This document shows, in pieces, positions 53,336 to 61,421 of a DNA stretch of 64,000 nt (position 1 is the stretch's first letter; each line of letters opens with the position of its first letter). A program made the position numbers and the translations under genes. A model generated the notes under the pieces. That model was not told the origin of the DNA. It did no database searches and worked only from the letters and a program-made list of their open reading frames with translations. The DNA is from Arenimonas sp049195245 (lineage in GTDB: Bacteria > Pseudomonadota > Gammaproteobacteria > Xanthomonadales > Xanthomonadaceae): contig NZ_JBMIRR010000028.1 in assembly GCF_049195245.1 (NCBI RefSeq), positions 124,001-188,000 on the forward strand, written 5' to 3'.

Positions 53336-53767
53336 TCAGGCCGCGGGACCGGAGGCAAGGCCATCCAGCGCGCGCTGGAACCTGCGCGCATGCGAACGCT
53401 CGGCCTCGGCCAGGGTCTCGAACCAGTCGGCGATTTCGTCGAAGCCTTCTTCGCGCGCGGTGCGCGCCATCGCCGGATACATCTCCATCGCATCGTGCAG
53501 CTCGCCGGCGATGGCGGCGCGCAGGTTGCCCGGCGTATCGCCCCAGGGCAGGCCGGTAACGGGATCGGCGCAGGCCTCCAGGTACTCCAGGTGCCCGTGC
53601 GCGTGGCCGGTCTCGCCTTCGGCGGTGGAGCGGAACACCGAAGCGATGTCGTTCTGGCCTTCGGTATCGGCGCGCTGCGCGAAGTAAAGGTAGCGGCGGT
53701 TGGCCTGGGCCTCGCTGGCGAACGCGGCCTTGAGGTTGTGCTCGGTGCGGGAACCCTTCAGCGACAT
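53336..53767 (-). CDS. Rubrerythrin-family diiron protein
   Basis: The 143-residue protein is a four-helix ferritin-like bundle with diiron ligands in FASEAQANRRYLYFA, AEGETGHAHGHLEYL, GELHDAMEMY and AEAERSHARRF. It lacks the rubredoxin domain of full rubrerythrins. Such proteins reduce peroxide or store iron. Its place between an unknown gene and oxyR, close to ahpCF, supports an oxidative-stress role. An in-frame extension to 53896 is not coding-like. Confidence 0.88.
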   Translation of the reverse strand: MSLKGSRTEHNLKAAFASEAQANRRYLYFAQRADTEGQNDIASVFRSTAEGETGHAHGHLEYLEACADPVTGLPWGDTPGNLRAAIAGELHDAMEMYPAMARTAREEGFDEIADWFETLAEAERSHARRFQRALDGLASGPAA

Positions 53768-53896
53768 GGCGAGATCCGGTGCGGGGCCCGCGATGCGCGG
53801 GATCGGGCCAGCATAGGGCCGTGCCGGCCACCGCCGATTGCCGATCATCGGGACGGAGGCTGCCGTCCGCCGGGAAGGCGGGATCGGCTGCTGCAC

Positions 53897-54847
53897 TCAG
53901 GCCTTGGCGCGGCTGGTCCGGGCGGGTTTGCCGTGCACCTCGGCCGGTGCCTCGAGCAGGCCTGGCGGCAGGTCGCGCAGTACCGCGGCCAACTGCCGCA
54001 GGAAGGCTGACATGGCCGAACTGCGCCGCCACACCATGGCCATCTGCCGGGTGGGCGGCGGATCGCGGAAGGCGATCAGGCGGATGTTCTCGGAGGGCGA
54101 GACCGGGGGTTTCACCGCCAGGGTCGGCAGCAGGGTCACGCCGACGCCGGCCGCGACCATCTGGCGCAGCGTCTCCAGGCTGGTGGCGCGGAAGCCGTCC
54201 TTTTCGCCGGCGCCGGCCAGGGCGCAGACCTCCAGCGCCTGGTCGCGCAAACAGTGGCCTTCCTCGAGCAGCAGCAGGTGCTGGTCGCTGAGCTCTTCCA
54301 GGCGCAAGTCGTGGCGGTGCGACAGCGGGTGGCCCTCGGGCACCGCCAGCAGGAAGGGTTCCTCGAACAAGAATTCGGTTTCCAGCCAGTCCTCGTGCAG
54401 GGGCAGGGCCAGCACGGCGGCGTCGAGTTTGCCGTCCCGCAGCATCGCCAGCACCACCTCGGTCTTCTCCTCCACCAGCAGCAGCTCCAGGCGCGGGAAG
54501 CGGGCGCGGATGCGCGGCACTACGTGCGGCAGCAGGTAGGGGCCCAGGGTGGGGAAGAGGCCAAGGCGTACCGTGCCAGCCTCCGGATCGCTGGTGCGGC
54601 GCGCGGTCTCGCGCATCTGCTCGACTTCCGACAGCACGCGGCGCGCGCGTGCCGCGATGTCCTGCCCGGCGGGGGTCAGCATCACGTGCCGGGGCGCGCG
54701 TTCGACCAGGGCCACGCCCAGCTCGTCCTCGAGCTTCTTGATCTGGGTCGACAGGGTCGGCTGGCTCACATGGCAGGCTTCCGCGGCGCGGCCGAAATGC
54801 AGCACGTCGGCCAGGGCGACCAGATAGCGGAGATCACGCAGGTTCAT
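53897..54847 (-). CDS. oxyR: Hydrogen-peroxide-responsive regulator OxyR
   Basis: The 316-residue LysR-type regulator has an N-terminal helix-turn-helix (VLHFGRAAEACHVSQPTLST) and the two redox cysteines Cys199 (EEGHCLRD) and Cys208 (LEVCAL), with exactly the E. coli numbering. Oxidation forms their disulfide and switches DNA binding. It faces ahpC across a 180-bp region containing an OxyR operator. Confidence 0.96.
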   Translation of the reverse strand: MNLRDLRYLVALADVLHFGRAAEACHVSQPTLSTQIKKLEDELGVALVERAPRHVMLTPAGQDIAARARRVLSEVEQMRETARRTSDPEAGTVRLGLFPTLGPYLLPHVVPRIRARFPRLELLLVEEKTEVVLAMLRDGKLDAAVLALPLHEDWLETEFLFEEPFLLAVPEGHPLSHRHDLRLEELSDQHLLLLEEGHCLRDQALEVCALAGAGEKDGFRATSLETLRQMVAAGVGVTLLPTLAVKPPVSPSENIRLIAFRDPPPTRQMAMVWRRSSAMSAFLRQLAAVLRDLPPGLLEAPAEVHGKPARTSRAKA

Positions 54848-54918
54848 GGCTCATGGATCCGGTCTATCAAGTTGCGGCAATCAATACGCCTTGAGAATGG
54901 CTTTGTCGAGCCTTATAT

Positions 54919-54955
54919 ATAGGCATTGCCTATTGCATAGATAGTATTCATTGTC
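54919..54955. promoter_or_regulatory. OxyR binding site in the oxyR-ahpC intergenic region
   Basis: ATAG (54919), seven bases, CTAT (54930), seven bases, ATAG (54941), seven bases, TGTC (54952) reproduce the OxyR pattern ATAG-N7-CTAT-N7-ATAG-N7-CTAT with three of four elements perfect. A CATATT -10-like sequence follows at 54960-54965, so activation of ahpC is expected. Confidence 0.8.
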
Positions 54956-55027
54956 TTGGCATATTGATAGGCAGGGCCTAAGATGGCCCATCGTTCAATT
55001 CACCCCTCCCCAAGCAAGGAAGTCTCC

Positions 55028-55591
55028 ATGTCCCTGATCAACACCGAAATCAAGCCGTTCAAGACCAATGCCTTCCACGCCGGCAAGTTCGTCGAGGTCT
55101 CGGACCAGACGCTGAAGGGCCACTGGTCCGTGCTGGTCTTCATGCCGGCCGCCTTCACCTTCAACTGCCCGACCGAGGTCGAGGACGCGGCCGACAACTA
55201 CGCCGAGTTCCAGAAGCTGGGCGCCGAGGTCTACATCGTCACCACCGACACCCATTTCTCGCACAAGGTCTGGCATGAGACCTCGCCGGCGGTGGGCAAG
55301 GCCAAGTTCCCGCTGGTCGGCGACCCGACCCACCAGCTCACCCGCGCCTTCGGCGTGCACATCGAGGAAGAAGGCCTCGCCCTGCGCGGCACCTTCGTGA
55401 TCAACCCCAACGGCGTCATCAAGACCGCCGAGGTGCACGACAACGCCATCGCCCGCGACATGAAGGAAACCCTGCGCAAGCTCAAGGCCGCGCAGTACGT
55501 GGCGGCGCATCCGGGCCAGGTCTGCCCGGCCAAGTGGAAGGAAGGCGAGAAGACCCTGGCGCCTTCGCTCGACCTGGTCGGCAAGATCTGA
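55028..55591 (+). CDS. ahpC: Alkyl hydroperoxide reductase subunit C (2-Cys peroxiredoxin)
   Basis: The 187-residue peroxiredoxin has the peroxidatic Cys47 (FTFNCPTE) and the resolving Cys166 (GQVCPAKW). It reduces peroxides and is recharged by AhpF. The start is ATG 55028 with AAGGAAG before it, not an in-frame ATG at 54983. A GC-rich hairpin at 55598-55631 without a U-tract follows and may stabilise the ahpC mRNA or lower ahpF read-through. Confidence 0.97.
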   Translation: MSLINTEIKPFKTNAFHAGKFVEVSDQTLKGHWSVLVFMPAAFTFNCPTEVEDAADNYAEFQKLGAEVYIVTTDTHFSHKVWHETSPAVGKAKFPLVGDPTHQLTRAFGVHIEEEGLALRGTFVINPNGVIKTAEVHDNAIARDMKETLRKLKAAQYVAAHPGQVCPAKWKEGEKTLAPSLDLVGKI

Positions 55592-55721
55592 CTGTCGCCG
55601 GCGGCCCCTGCCTCTGCGCAGCGGCCGCCGGACCCAGGACCCTTGCCCCAGGGACCGTCGCCTCGCCGGCGCCGGTCCCTGCATCAAGCGTCTTCCCCCC
55701 TTTCTTTCCGGAGCCTTCGCC

Positions 55722-57308
55722 ATGCTTGATGCCACCCTCAAGTCCCAGCTGCAGGCCTACCTCGAAAAGCTGGTGCACCCGATCGAACTGGTCGCCTCGC
55801 TCGACGAGGGCGAAAAGTCCCTCGAACTGTGGTCGCTGCTGGAAGACATCGCCCCGCTGTCGGACAAGATCAGCCTGCTGCGCCGCGACGACGACGCGCG
55901 CAAGCCCTCCTTCGCGATCCAGCGCGTGGGCAGCGACATCGGCGTGCGCTTCGCCGGCCTGCCGATGGGCCACGAATTCACCTCGCTGGTGCTGGCCCTG
56001 CTGCAGGTGGGCGGCCATCCGTCCAAGGCCACGCAGGAAGTGATCGAGCAGGTGCAGGCGCTGGAGGGCGATTACCTGTTCGAAAGCTATTTCTCGCTCA
56101 GCTGCCAGAACTGCCCGGACGTGGTGCAGGCCCTGAACCTGATGAGCGTGCTGAATCCGCGCATCCGCCACGTGGCCATCGACGGCGCGCTGTTCCAGGA
56201 CGAAGTGGAAGCGCGCGAGATCATGGCCGTGCCCACCGTGTTTCTCAACGGCAAGGTGTTCGACCAGGGCCGCATGAGCCTGGAGCAGATCGTCGCCAAG
56301 CTCGACGTCGGCCTGGAGCAGCGCGAGGCGGAGAAGATCGCCGCGCGCGCGCCCTTCGACGTGCTGGTGGTGGGCGGTGGCCCGGCCGGAGCCGCGGCGG
56401 CGGTGTACGCCGCGCGCAAGGGCATCCGCACCGGCGTGGTGGCCGAACGTTTCGGTGGCCAGGTGCTGGACACGATGGGCATCGAGAATTTCATCTCGGT
56501 GCCGCACACCGAGGGCCCGAAGCTGGTGGCCGCGATGGAGCAGCACGTGCGCGAATACGAGGTGGACGTGATGAACCTGCAGCGCGTCGAGAAGCTGGTG
56601 CCGGCTACGGTCGAGGGCGGCCTGGTCGAGCTGCAGCTGGCCAACGGCGCCACCCTGCGCTCGCGCACCGTGGTGCTGTCCACCGGCGCCCGCTGGCGCC
56701 AGATGAACGTGCCGGGCGAACACGAATACCGCAACAAGGGCGTGGCCTACTGCCCGCATTGCGACGGCCCGCTGTTCAAGGGCAAGCGCGTGGCGGTGAT
56801 CGGCGGCGGCAATTCCGGCGTCGAGGCGGCCATCGACCTGGCCGGCCTGGTCAGCCATGTGACGCTGGTCGAGTTCGACGCGCGCCTGCGCGCCGACGAG
56901 GTGCTGCAGCGCAAGCTGCGCAGCCTGCCCAATGTCAGCGTGGTGCTCAACGGCCAGAGCACCGAGGTGCTGGGCGACGGCAAGAAGGTCACCGGCCTGG
57001 TCTACCGCGACCGCGTCGGCGGCCAGGACGTGCGGCTGGAGCTGGAAGGCATCTTCGTGCAGATCGGCCTGCTGCCCAATACCGAATGGCTCAAGGGCAC
57101 GGTGGCGCTGTCGGCCCGCGGCGAGATCGTCATCGACGACCGCGGCCAGACCTCGGTGCCGGGCGTGTTCGCCGCCGGCGACGCCACCACGGTGCCCTAC
57201 AAGCAGATCGTGATCGCGATGGGCGCGGGTTCGACCGCGGCGCTGGGCGCCTTCGACCACCTGATCCGCACGGTCTCAGCCGCCGAGGTCGCCCCGGCCG
57301 AGGCCTGA
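55722..57308 (+). CDS. ahpF: Alkyl hydroperoxide reductase subunit F
   Basis: The 528-residue flavoprotein has tandem thioredoxin-like folds at the N terminus with the redox pair Cys128/Cys131 (SLSCQNCPD). The FAD site is VLVVGGGPAGAAAAVYA, the second redox pair is Cys344/Cys347 (AYCPHCDGP) and the NADH site is VAVIGGGNSGVEAA. It passes electrons from NADH to AhpC. It shares the ahpC transcript and overlaps the end of a converging esterase gene by 33 bases. Confidence 0.97.
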   Translation: MLDATLKSQLQAYLEKLVHPIELVASLDEGEKSLELWSLLEDIAPLSDKISLLRRDDDARKPSFAIQRVGSDIGVRFAGLPMGHEFTSLVLALLQVGGHPSKATQEVIEQVQALEGDYLFESYFSLSCQNCPDVVQALNLMSVLNPRIRHVAIDGALFQDEVEAREIMAVPTVFLNGKVFDQGRMSLEQIVAKLDVGLEQREAEKIAARAPFDVLVVGGGPAGAAAAVYAARKGIRTGVVAERFGGQVLDTMGIENFISVPHTEGPKLVAAMEQHVREYEVDVMNLQRVEKLVPATVEGGLVELQLANGATLRSRTVVLSTGARWRQMNVPGEHEYRNKGVAYCPHCDGPLFKGKRVAVIGGGNSGVEAAIDLAGLVSHVTLVEFDARLRADEVLQRKLRSLPNVSVVLNGQSTEVLGDGKKVTGLVYRDRVGGQDVRLELEGIFVQIGLLPNTEWLKGTVALSARGEIVIDDRGQTSVPGVFAAGDATTVPYKQIVIAMGAGSTAALGAFDHLIRTVSAAEVAPAEA

Positions 57309-58160
57309 GGGTTCGGCCGGCAGGTCCAGCCAGGCCAGCACTTCCCGCAGGGTAGGGCTGGCCTTCTCGCCGCGCAGTTCCAGCAGCAGGCCGATGTGGC
57401 CCTTGTCCGGTACCGGCACATACGTGGCCGACACGCCTTGCGCAACCAGCCTCCGGCCGAGGCGCTGGCTGTTGACCGGCCACACGGTGCCGTCGTCGGT
57501 GCCGTGCAGCAGCAGGAAGGGCGGCTCGTCCCCGTCCACGAAGTTCACCGGCTGCGAGGCCGGCCAGTCGGCCTCGTCGCCGAACACTTCGCGCAGCGCC
57601 GGGTCGGTGATCGGAAGGAAATCGAACGGACCCGCCAGCGCGATCACGCCGGCCAGGTCGCGCGGCTTCATGTCCACGCCGGCCAGGTAGCGTGCATCCG
57701 TGGCCACCAGCGCGGCGATGTGTGCGCCGGCCGAGTGGCCCATCACGTAGATGCGGTCGGGGTCGCCGCCCAGCTCGGCCGCATGCGTGCGCGCCCAGGC
57801 CAGCGCCCGCGCGGTGTCATGCATGAAGTCCGGAAAGGCATGTGCCGGCGCCTTGCGGTAGTCCGGGACCAGCACCAGCGCCCCGCCCGCGGCCAGCCGC
57901 TGGCCGACGAAGCGATAGCCCTGGCGGTCGCCGTTGCGCCAGCTGCCGCCGTGAAGGAACACCACCACCGGGGCCGGCCCGGCACCGTCCGCGGGGCGAT
58001 GGATGTCCAGCGACAGCCCCTGCGCCGGGGCATACACCTGCGAGCCGATCCGGCTGTCGTCCACGCCCAGGTTGATCGCCCGGTAGTAGGCCTGACCGCA
58101 GCCCGCCAGCAGCAGGGCAACGAGGGCGGCGACGGCGGCGCGCAGTTTCGGCAGGGGCAT
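57276..58160 (-). CDS. Alpha/beta-hydrolase lipoprotein (esterase/feruloyl-esterase-like)
   Basis: The 294-residue protein has a lipoprotein signal (VALLLAGC). Its hydrolase fold has an oxyanion motif FLHGGSW and the nucleophile elbow GHSAGA, with later FLLLHGTDDGTVW and GHIGLLLE holding the probable Asp and His. It resembles the BD-FAE and carboxylesterase type B-like families. The substrate is unknown. Its 3' end overlaps ahpF on the other strand. Confidence 0.88.
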   Translation of the reverse strand: MPLPKLRAAVAALVALLLAGCGQAYYRAINLGVDDSRIGSQVYAPAQGLSLDIHRPADGAGPAPVVVFLHGGSWRNGDRQGYRFVGQRLAAGGALVLVPDYRKAPAHAFPDFMHDTARALAWARTHAAELGGDPDRIYVMGHSAGAHIAALVATDARYLAGVDMKPRDLAGVIALAGPFDFLPITDPALREVFGDEADWPASQPVNFVDGDEPPFLLLHGTDDGTVWPVNSQRLGRRLVAQGVSATYVPVPDKGHIGLLLELRGEKASPTLREVLAWLDLPAEPSGLGRGDLGG

Positions 58161-58221
58161 CCAGTGTCCGGGGCGGGTGGCGGAAGGACTATCATGCGGG
58201 CCTGAACGTCAGGAGCGCGTC

Positions 58222-58794
58222 ATGAGCCCCCCCGAGCCCGCCGTCGCCAGCGACACCGAGCGCCTGTTCGCGGCCATCCCCGAACGCAACACCAGCGACT
58301 GCCTGCTGCGCACCATGCAGCAGCACCACGTGCAGCTGTCCACCATGGCCGACACCAAGGCCAACATCATCATCACCATGTCTTCGATCGTGCTGACCCT
58401 GGTGCTGGGCCGGCTCAACGACCCCGTGCTGCGCACGGCTTCGCTGACGTTGGCGGGCTTCACGATGATGGCGCTGCTGCTGGCGGTGCTGGCGGTGCTG
58501 CCCAAGTACCGGCCGCTGAAGCTGCAGGACGGCAGTCTGCCCTCGCAGTTCAACCTGATGTTCTTCGGCCATTTCGCCGAGCTCTCGCGCGAACGCTTCC
58601 TGTCCGAGATCGCCGGCGCGCTCAAGTCCGACGGCTCGGTTTACGAGACCATGGCGCGCGACACCTATGCGCTGGGCTGGTACCTGGCGCACCACAAGTA
58701 CCGCTACCTGCGGCTGTCCTACCTGTTTTTCCTGGGCGGCTTCGTGCTGGCCTGCATGGTGCAGGGCTGGTACCTGGTCACGCACTGGCAGTGA
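58222..58794 (+). CDS. DUF5706 (Pycsar-effector-like) membrane protein
   Basis: The 190-residue protein has the PycTM-like pattern: a helix with MQQHHVQLSTMADTKANIII, then a first membrane helix pair (IITMSSIVLTLVLGRL and ASLTLAGFTMMALLLAVLAV). A soluble loop and a last helix (LSYLFFLGGFVLACMVQGWY) follow. In Pycsar defence such proteins are membrane effectors triggered by cyclic CMP or UMP. No cyclase gene is next to it here, so it is an orphan and may have a housekeeping role. Its stop overlaps the prmC GTG start by four bases. Confidence 0.75.
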   Translation: MSPPEPAVASDTERLFAAIPERNTSDCLLRTMQQHHVQLSTMADTKANIIITMSSIVLTLVLGRLNDPVLRTASLTLAGFTMMALLLAVLAVLPKYRPLKLQDGSLPSQFNLMFFGHFAELSRERFLSEIAGALKSDGSVYETMARDTYALGWYLAHHKYRYLRLSYLFFLGGFVLACMVQGWYLVTHWQ

Positions 58795-59627
58795 CCACGC
58801 TGGCCCAGGCGCTGCGTGACGCCTCGTCGCGGCTGTCCGGCGACGAGGCGCGGCTGGAAGCCGAGCTTCTGCTGTCCCATGCGCTGGACAAGCCCCGCAG
58901 CTGGTTCTACGCCCACGCCGGCGACGTGCTGGACGAAAGCGAACAGCGCGCCTTCGAAGCCCTGCTGAGGCGACGCCACGAGGGCGAGCCGGTGGCGCAG
59001 ATCACCGGCCACCGCGGCTTCTGGTCGCTGGACCTGGCGGTGACCCGCGACACGCTGATCCCGCGGCCGGAGACCGAGCTGCTGGTGGAGCTGGCGCTGG
59101 ACCGCATGCCGAACAACCGGCCGATGCGCGTGCTCGACCTGGGCACCGGCACCGGTGCGATCGCGCTGGCCATCGCCAGCGAGCGGCCCTTGGCCGACGT
59201 CACCGCGCTGGATGCCAGTCCCGGCGCGCTCGAGGTCGCGCGTGCCAATGCCGCCGAGGCGGGCCTGCCGGTGCGCCTGCTGCTCAGCGACTGGTATGCC
59301 GCCGTCGCCGGCGACGTTTTCGATCTGCTGGTCAGCAATCCGCCTTACATCGCCGACGGCGACCCGCACCTGCGCCAGGGCGACCTGCGCTTCGAGCCGA
59401 TCGCCGCCCTGGCCTCGGGCAGCGACGGCCTGGATGCGATCCGCGTGATCGCGCGCGACGCCATCGCCCACCTGTCGCCGGGTGGCTGGCTGCTGGTGGA
59501 GCATGGCTACGAGCAGGGCGCGGCGGTGCGCACGCTGTTCACGGCGGCGGGGCTGGATTCGGTGGCGACCGAGCGCGATCTCGAGCAGCGCGACCGCGTC
59601 ACGCTCGGCCGGCGTGCGCCGGCCTGA
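58791..59627 (+). CDS. prmC: Release factor glutamine methyltransferase PrmC
   Basis: The 278-residue enzyme methylates the GGQ glutamine of RF1 and RF2. It has the PrmC N-terminal domain (AELLLSHALDKPRSWFYAH), the SAM motif VLDLGTGTGAIALAIA and the catalytic NPPYI. A GTG start overlaps the DUF5706 stop. The prfA gene, often adjacent in other genomes, is not seen here. Confidence 0.95.
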   Translation: MTTLAQALRDASSRLSGDEARLEAELLLSHALDKPRSWFYAHAGDVLDESEQRAFEALLRRRHEGEPVAQITGHRGFWSLDLAVTRDTLIPRPETELLVELALDRMPNNRPMRVLDLGTGTGAIALAIASERPLADVTALDASPGALEVARANAAEAGLPVRLLLSDWYAAVAGDVFDLLVSNPPYIADGDPHLRQGDLRFEPIAALASGSDGLDAIRVIARDAIAHLSPGGWLLVEHGYEQGAAVRTLFTAAGLDSVATERDLEQRDRVTLGRRAPA

Positions 59628-59654
59628 GGTCCGACGCGACGGCGAACCGCGTCG

Positions 59655-61355
59655 TCAGTCCGCTACCCGAAGTTCAACGCGGCGATTGAGCGCGCGCCCG
59701 GCCTCGGTCGCGTTGTCGGCCACGGGCCGCGCTTCGCCGAGGCCTTCTGCGCGCAGGCGCTGCGCATCGATGCCCTTGCCGGTGAGCCAGGCCACCACGG
59801 AGGCCGCGCGCTGTTCCGACAGCGACTGGTTGTAGGCGTCGCCGCCCTCGCTGTCGGTGTGCCCGGCGATCACCAGCTTCAGGGCGGCGTCTTCGGTCAG
59901 CACGCCCAGCACCTGCTGCAGCGTGGCCTCGGACTCGGGCTTGAGGCTGGCCTTGGCGGTGTCGAAGTAGATGCCGTACAGGTCCACCTTGCCTTCGCGC
60001 TCGAGCTGCTGCGCCAGCGAGTCGCTGTCCTTCCGGATCGGTGCGAGCTCCAGCACCACGTCCACCACCTGACCATCCTCCAGATCGGCCGCCTCGCTGT
60101 CGGAGCTGTAGTCGGGCTTGCTGCCGGTGGTGACCACCAGTCCGGCCGGCACCTGCTCGAGCACGAAGCCGCCCTTGTCGTCGGTGAGCGCCTGGCGCAC
60201 GTTCGCCGCCGACACCAGCACGCCCGCGAGCGGACGGCCGGCTTCGGTGTCCACCGCGATGCCGCGCACGGTGCCGGTATAGCGATAGCCCTTGGGGTTG
60301 ATGAGCAGGCGCGCGAAGTCGAAGGCAAAGCCATCGCCGGCGGTGTTGTCCGGATCGTCCACGCGGATCTCGAGGCGGCCATCGCGCACCAGGTCCAGGT
60401 ATTCGGGCAGCAGCTGCAGCGTCAGCAGCTTGCCGATCGGGCCGGTCTGGTCGAGCGCATTGAGCACGACGGGCAGGTCGGTGGCCTCGCGGTCGTCGAG
60501 CCAGACGCGGAAGCGGCTGCCCATGCTGCGCGACTGGAAGTCGTCGACGAACAGCTGCAGCGCCACCGTCTTCACCTCGATGCCGTCCAGCGCGTACTCC
60601 AGCACCAGCGGCTGCGGCAGGTTGGCGGGGCGCGAGGTGGTTTCGGTATAGCCATCGCGACGGCCCGCGCCGCCGTAGACGTGACCGGTCACCACCATGA
60701 TGCGGTCGGTGGCCTGCGGATCATCGTCCTCGGGCAGGTAGGGGAAATCATGGCGTGGCGTTGACTTGCCGCGGAACGGATCGAAGCCTTCGGGCCAGCC
60801 GAATCCCATGTTGTCGATGTCGCCCACGCGCACGACCAGGTCGGCTTCCGGGCCATCCTTCACCACGCTGTTCTGCTCGCGCCATTCTTCGGGCAGCTTC
60901 GCTTCGAGCTCGGCATTGCGCTGGTCGGAGCGGGTCTTGAGCTGGGCATCGCGGATCGCGAGCTGGGCGGCCTCCAGGCGCGCCATCGCGGCCTTGCGCT
61001 TGGCTTCGTCGTTGCCGGCGGCCGTCATGTCGGCCATCGCCGCCATCATCTCGGCCATGTTGGCCTTGGCGGTGTCGGCAGGATCGGGCGCGCTCTGCGC
61101 GTCCACGGCCTCGGCTCCGGTGGCCCCGGGATCGCCCGCGAGGGCGTCGCCGCCGGGCATGGCCGCGAGGTCGCCAAGGCTGGCAGTGCCGGCGTCCGCC
61201 GTGTCGGTCTCGCCCGCAGGCGGGGCGGCGGACGCTAGGGGCGCTGCCGCATCGGACATCGGACCGGCGGCCGGGGCGGGCGCGGGATCGTCACCGCCGC
61301 AGGCGGCAAGGACAAGCGTCAGGACGAGCAGGGCGGCGAGCGGGGGAAGTCGCAT
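59655..61355 (-). CDS. OmpA-family lipoprotein
   Basis: The 566-residue protein has a lipoprotein signal (VLTLVLAACGG), a long Ala/Pro/Asp-rich low-complexity segment (25-130), a middle domain of unknown type and a carboxypeptidase-regulatory-like repeat (GRPLAGVLVSAANVRQALTDD). It ends in a C-terminal OmpA-like peptidoglycan-binding domain (YFDTAKASLKPES, VIAGHTDSEGGDAYNQSLSE, RRVELRV). It should anchor the outer membrane to peptidoglycan. The role of the middle domain is unclear. Confidence 0.87.
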   Translation of the reverse strand: MRLPPLAALLVLTLVLAACGGDDPAPAPAAGPMSDAAAPLASAAPPAGETDTADAGTASLGDLAAMPGGDALAGDPGATGAEAVDAQSAPDPADTAKANMAEMMAAMADMTAAGNDEAKRKAAMARLEAAQLAIRDAQLKTRSDQRNAELEAKLPEEWREQNSVVKDGPEADLVVRVGDIDNMGFGWPEGFDPFRGKSTPRHDFPYLPEDDDPQATDRIMVVTGHVYGGAGRRDGYTETTSRPANLPQPLVLEYALDGIEVKTVALQLFVDDFQSRSMGSRFRVWLDDREATDLPVVLNALDQTGPIGKLLTLQLLPEYLDLVRDGRLEIRVDDPDNTAGDGFAFDFARLLINPKGYRYTGTVRGIAVDTEAGRPLAGVLVSAANVRQALTDDKGGFVLEQVPAGLVVTTGSKPDYSSDSEAADLEDGQVVDVVLELAPIRKDSDSLAQQLEREGKVDLYGIYFDTAKASLKPESEATLQQVLGVLTEDAALKLVIAGHTDSEGGDAYNQSLSEQRAASVVAWLTGKGIDAQRLRAEGLGEARPVADNATEAGRALNRRVELRVAD

Positions 61356-61387
61356 GGCAGGCTCCGGGTCGACGGCGCGCCCACTCT

Positions 61388-61417
61388 AACAAAGCGTCGC
61401 CGCGCGCGAGCGCGGCG
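61388..61417 (-). terminator. Terminator after dxs
   Basis: CGCCGCGC (61398-61405) pairs with GCGCGGCG (61410-61417) around GCGA. On the minus strand it is followed by ACGCTTTGTT, a modest U-tract, just after the dxs stop. Confidence 0.6.
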
Positions 61418-61421
61418 CGCA

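Noticed and set aside
58222..58794. Complete Pycsar defence system
   Set aside because: A DUF5706 gene is present, but the neighbours are an esterase and prmC; no pyrimidine cyclase is in the window.
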